A stretch of 64,000 nt of DNA from Opisthorchis felineus. Taxonomy: Eukaryota > Platyhelminthes > Trematoda > Opisthorchiida > Opisthorchiidae. The position numbers and the translations under genes are program-made. Every line of letters starts with the position of its first letter. The first letter of the stretch is position 1. Below the pieces are notes generated by a model. The model was not told where the DNA came from and searched no databases. It worked only from the letters and a program-made list of their open reading frames with translations. The stretch lies in the NCBI GenBank assembly GCA_004794785.1, contig SJOL01006494.1:377192-441191 (forward strand), written 5' to 3'. Of this stretch, positions 58,556-64,000 are shown piece after piece.

Positions 58556-59639
58556 CCTGGATTCTGTCTACGGTGGACTATGCAGAATGCGATTGAGATT
58601 ACAACGGAACTCTTCGTGAAGTATATGAAGGTGGTCTCACGGAGTCAGCGCTACTGTCCGCTGACAGAAAATATTTCGACCGGTGCGCTTCCCTATGGAA
58701 GTGGACAGACTAAAGTCACAGTTGCCACTGTTTGAAGGTATCAAACCAAGCAAGGAAGACTCAGCCAGGGAGCTGGAAGCTCTACCAAAACCGGCGTAAC
58801 CAGTTCGGATTGCTGTAAATGCTTTAAATACCGCGATTGAAACAGGGAAAACAGGTTTTATCACTGAAAGTGAAGAGGCTGATATGAACGGAATGTGCTG
58901 TTGGTCGCTTCCTTCGGTGCCTGACTGATGTGAATGTAACTGGGATCAACGGAAGTCACTATCTAACAGGGTTTGAACATGGATTGGGGGTAGCAATCGT
59001 TGTTGGCGTGGGGTGTGAGTGCCTTTGGCCAGATTTCGCATCCCGATCGATTGTGCTGCCCAATGGGGTATCGGTTTGCAGCGTACGCACAATTCCTTGG
59101 GCTACTACCGGCACCTTCCTTCTGCTGGGTTGCAATACGAGACCATGTCATGATGTGACTTGGTGGCAGAACACCCGAAATACTATTATTCAGATTTCGC
59201 TTTCTTCTCTGGGTGATCTGATTTACCTGCCACCAGCAGCTTTCATTTGTCTTTTGTGGTGCATCGTTGACTTGTCATAATACACGGCGCAACTTAACCC
59301 TTTTAGTGGGTTTATTTGAGTTCCACGAGATTTCGAATGATAAGTCCATGCGGAGTGCCTTCTACTGAGGGATTCGCTGGGAGGGTTTCGTTGTGACTGT
59401 TGTTTTGTCAACCTCTCCGTACGAACATGGATAACCCCCATACAGTTTTCCACTTCAATCATTTTCTTCTGCGCGCCATCTTTCCTCGCAACATCACAGG
59501 TTGTCCCCGTGCTCTGACAAGCAACGCTCAAACTTGCGCCTGTCCGAGTAATTGGGCGCTGCCGAACCTACCTCAGAACATTTGAGTGGCTGCGGGCCTG
59601 GCCTTTGTTTTCTCCACTTAAGTGAAGTTCTTTAACTTT
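58556..59639. other. No recognised gene
   Basis: A plus-strand frame of 116 codons (58930-59280) and antisense frames show no motif I recognise. Confidence 0.4.
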
Positions 59640-59714
59640 AATTCTTAACACGTACAGCAGCGAAGCATCGGTGTTGAAGACTGACTTCATGCTGTCGATG
59701 ATGATGATGATGAT
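59640..59714 (+). repeat. LINE 3' tail fragment with GAT microsatellite
   Basis: GCAGCGAAGCATCGGTGTTG followed by a (GAT)n run at 59697-59714 matches the 3' end of the LINE family at 50620-54140. Its minus strand reads GCAGCGAAG, GTGTTGAACACTGATGTC and ends in GATGATGAT. Confidence 0.6.
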
Positions 59715-62700
59715 TCAACTCTTAACTTTAACTTTACTCTTTTAGTCAGCTGCATGGCATGCTTCCCCCTAAACCCGACATCTAGCCACAACACCAAGGT
59801 CACACTAGTGCTAATCGAAAAGGAGTCATAGTAACTGACCCGATAATACTCTGAATTGTTGGGTAAACTATTTACAATCAGCTTGAAAGCAAGCAACTGC
59901 TAAGCGACAAGCGTTTGTGAATAGTACACATCACATCATGGCTATGACTTATTGTTTTGAAAGATAAAGTGCTTGACATTATGTAATGGCGCGGATTAGA
60001 ATGAGTAGAGTGGGTTTGGGTAAAAATGTCATCGTTCACTGTATTACGGGGGTGCTGAGAAACCACATGCCGATGGCCCAAACACTAAGCACGATTAGCG
60101 CCTCCACAAACGAGAAACACCATCAATTTATTATTTTTTGGAAAGGGCGGATTTTTTTCCAGTACAACCTCCTCCGATGAAACAAACATCCAAAGACTGA
60201 AGATGAGAGACCTACACGGCTTATTTATTCCTCAAGATGAGACACCACAATGGAAATGCCACACGCCAGTTTCCCAGCTTTATGAATGGACTACTTGTCA
60301 CTGATAATTTTATGCTTCTTTCTGGATTTTGGCAAGGATGAAACCTGTTTTGATGTTTCTGTTCCACGTGAAATTTCCTGATGTCCTTCAAAACTAGAAA
60401 ATGTAAAATGAAAGTCGAGCTGGGAGTCTGTGTAGAAGAATTGTGCCTTCTGTGGATCGAATTCCACCTGAGATCGGATAATTCACTGTACCTAGTAAAA
60501 ATTGTCCCATTTGTTCAGAAACGCTGAGACTCCCGAACAAGTAAAATAACACTTCGCTGTAGCGATTAACTAGGGTTATTGCAACAGTCAGCGGTTTCAC
60601 GTTGCATGCTCTTCCTTCTGTGTCCTGGTGTCCATTCAGACTTGATGTCATTTCCTCACGTTGTATTTCAAGGTGCAATTGTGAGTGCTACTTTGTTATA
60701 TGCTGGCACTCAGATAATGTCTACTGTTGACTTTCTTCAACGCATTCGACTTCACATTCACTGCTCACTTTGCTTGACAGAAGAAGGTAGCTCAACCTTT
60801 TCCCAAGATGATCCCATGGTCGGTTGTATTTTTTTTCGCTGCAGCTGCTTCTACTATGACTTTTTTCTAGAATATCCTGCCTGAACTGATCAAGCTGGTG
60901 TGGTATATAGTTTAAACTCTATACCATTCCCAAATATATTTGACGCCAAAATATATTGACCTGTGTTTGTTATGACCAAGTGATTTCAGTTTTCCTGATC
61001 AGCTGCCACTGTCACATACCACATGGAAGAACCATTTTGAAAGTATATCTATTGTAGGGAGTACTTGATCTTTTAACAAGTGCCCCTGTAAATCCCCTCG
61101 TGGTAAAGAGAGTTTCAGGTATGGCATCCAAAACAAATACTATTTCAATGACTCCTACAACCTTGGTAGTACCTGAAAACTAGAAAATACTGTGCCCGCT
61201 GATAAGTGATGAATCAGAATGAGGCAGGAATGAACCTAAAAGAGAACGCCTAACGGACATACAGATACATAGAGACGACAGAAGGCACAACACAGCTCAC
61301 GAACCGACCACTGGAACTCCGATTCGAAGGACATACGTAGCCCAACAAGTTAATTGTGAAAATACTCTTCAAATGATACGTAACCGCAAGTAAGAAAATG
61401 GGAACTATCCACATAACCGCACGCTGTTTTCTACTCCAATGGTGGAGAAACGTTTGCAAAATAAGTTGGCAAACTTAGCGGACAAGTGAAAAACCACCTG
61501 ATCAACCACCAATGTATGACACACAGCAAATATCGAATGATCATCCTCATTCTGGTAAAAATTCGCACCTCTAACGTCGCTTTTTGTGAACCTCTAAAAG
61601 ATCCTAGTCGTTTGCCGTTTTCCTGATCATTTTGTACACACATGGCATTTCTCTATAGTCGTACACACATACTTACCCGCGCATGCACCACGCATGAACC
61701 ACCGACGGTGCTCTCTCCTCAGGCATGTGGATGTGCTCGATCTTCTTGCCAATCGGGTACGTCGGAGCTTCGGTGCAGTTGACTCAGGCGATCCGAAATG
61801 CACCGTATGTCAGCTGTTCTTAGGGATGTGGCACAGACTGATTATGTAAACTGGACCAGACAGTGGGCTGACCTGGCAACGAGTGCAGGTAGACAGACGC
61901 GCTTGGAGACACCAAGCTTACTAACCTAATACTCGATAGCAAGTACAGTCAGAACGTGACGGCTTACAGACAGCTGTGTCCGCAGCAATTCAAGGAAGGA
62001 AGAATTTCATCAACAAGATATTCAGCTAGCACTCAGTCGATTCTCCCGTTAACACTAACTTAATTTGCATTTGCGTGGAATCTGGGTTCAAGGAGAACAC
62101 AAGGCTGACGGAACCACGGGGAGCCCCAGAAATGGCGAAATCAGTAGTGAGCTGCCGAAGAGTTTTCAGCAACTCTACTAGTAGTGTGTTCCACCAAGGA
62201 AAGCTTTCGACTGAACCCCAGACGTTCCCGACAGCACCAGTCAAAAAGCCCGTTGATCGCAGTTTCAGGTTTGACCGTCAGTTTGGCCGCAGTAGACTTA
62301 AGCAATAAAGTTAGGCATTTCATGGACCACTTGACAAGTATTATGTACTTTTCGGTACAACATTTTGCTCTCTCTTGGGTAAACTCAAGGCATTCGGCCA
62401 GTTTCAAATAACAGTTGGAAATTACCGTGTAAACGCAAAAATCCTTTCGACCAAAATTAAATAAATTGTCAGTTGTTTTCACTGAGTAGTGACAGGATCT
62501 CTGTAATGAAATTTGGTAGATAGTGGAAAAAGTGGAAAACCTAACAGCAGTAATTTTTTCACCATATTTTGCTCTACATCTTCATCCTGTGTTAGTGGTT
62601 TGTGGCACCATCATACCCAGAGCACGAGTGCTTACTGTAAGTGTGACGCCACTTGACTATCGCAGAAGCTTTTGCAACTGTCTACAAAGTACAGACAAAT

Positions 62701-64000
62701 TTGCCGAACTCTATCAGAACGAAGACCTTGGCCACTGCAGAAGCCGGTGGCGCGAGGATTCGCCAGCTCGAACTTTGCATTCAGAAACGATTCGTGCGTT
62801 TACGTGGCCGGCTAACCACTTGACAGGATCATTTGATAGTCACACCCGTGTTAAGTTTTAACCAAACACCAGTTAACTTTTAATCACCGGATTCTACCAT
62901 GAATGAGATTATCTTACATTATATCGATTTTATTATTCCCCTTTTGAGTCTGACGAAAAGATATCATTCGATCTGTTATTCTGGTTAACAGAACACGGAG
63001 TTTAGGTCCACATATCTCGGAAGATCCTGTGAAAGGATCAGCACTTCTGGTTGTTGCCATAACGTGAATGGACATCCCTTCATAATAAATATAACCAGAG
63101 ACATTGGAATAAATGAAGTCGCGGTGAAGCGTGCCGGAAGAGGTTGCAACACCCGGACCCGCTTTCGGTTGCAAAGCGAAACTTGCGATGCCCCGTTAAA
63201 ACGGTCATGCAAACACAGAACCTGGCAGTATGTTTATCTTCCACAGTCAAGCTAACCTCAGAAGAAATGACTGGAAATGACTGAAACTAGATACGCTTAA
63301 AGATCAATATTCTTTCTTCCGCAAACGGTCACCTGCGAAATTAGGATAGGTAGGCCATGAACTGAAGTTTGGATTATCGCCCACTCTCGAAGTAGTGTTT
63401 TGCGCGCAGGAAACATACGAGGACATTCCCCTGTCGAAGTAGGGCAGCTACAACCCAAAACATCCTAAACCGGTTTATGATTGGCCGGTCGTCACCTGTT
63501 CTTTTACATGAAAGCTAATACTGAGAGAATAAACCAAAAGTCAAAAAATAATCTGATCTCAATTACAAAAGCAAAACAAATTCAAGGAGTAATGAAAATA
63601 TAGTTTCCTGAGACGGCTGATCCCTTCGGTTGAAAATTAAGTAGTTTGCTTGGATTCCTAACTGAGAGCATAAATCGAGTTGGCAAATCTATGCCCCAAA
63701 CCTGCAGACGATTGATTTTCGTGTACGGCAGCAGATTTGGACGTAACCAAAGCCAAGTCGGCCCTCTACAGGTGAATAGCGAAGGACAAATCCGGGTCTC
63801 AAGCCTCATAGAATGCCACCCGAATGGGACATTAGACTGTTGTCCACTTTCAAGCACCAGTGCATGGCGACCACCTTCGTATAAACTCCTCACGCGACCC
63901 ACTCACCGAGCAATCTTCGTCCGAGATAATTGCACGGTATTCTTCAATTCCGTTTACCACCACATGAAGTTAAAAATGGCTTTATGAACACACCAAGGTG
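59715..64000. other. No recognised gene
   Basis: Open frames such as 62523-62861 (+), 62914-63174 (-) and 63582-63902 (-) are unassigned. None carries a motif I can name. Confidence 0.45.

Noticed and set aside
62914..63174. Possible exon with SSGTLHRDFIYSN on the minus strand
   Set aside because: No consistent acceptor or donor and no family recognised.

Overview
The window looks like nuclear DNA of a digenean fluke (flatworm). One multi-exon gene with GT-AG introns is spread over at least 23 kb. Almost everything else recognisable is decayed retroelement sequence: APE-type LINEs, Penelope-like elements (PLEs), a tRNA-derived SINE and a few LTR or inverted-repeat relics. The protein remnants and the ribozyme-bearing SINE resemble trematode repeats. 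Base composition looks more balanced than in the AT-rich schistosomes, so a liver, lung or intestinal fluke is likelier. The species cannot be named from this sequence.

1-33.6 kb is repeat-rich DNA with no intact host gene seen. It holds a LINE 5' end running off the left edge (1-715), LINE relics (6.05-6.32, 7.96-8.90, 19.56-20.40 and 31.74-32.57 kb), five PLE relics (6.64-7.72, 11.6-13.6, 14.48-15.53, 18.74-19.55 and 26.03-26.51 kb), two head-to-head SINE copies (20.41-20.94 kb), a foldback repeat (25.20-25.95 kb) and an LTR-like block (29.40-29.75 kb).

33.6-56.6 kb (+) carries a PLD3/PLD4-type phospholipase D-family gene. Eight exons with matching phases give 456 residues to a stop codon. 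They include a membrane anchor, a first HKD motif and a second motif in the HxKxxxxE form. Only the short cytoplasmic N-terminal exon or exons are missing. The introns are 115 to 9793 bp; the largest contains most of a LINE (50.6-54.1 kb), another LINE relic and a SINE.

56.6-64 kb has LINE fragments and otherwise unrecognised sequence.

The most interesting signals are self-cleaving RNA motifs. Four copies of the SINE carry a type-I hammerhead architecture, each with different core lesions. A separate hammerhead-like motif occurs as an inverted pair flanking one PLE, with a third decayed copy beside another. No operon-like, CRISPR or bacterial features were seen.
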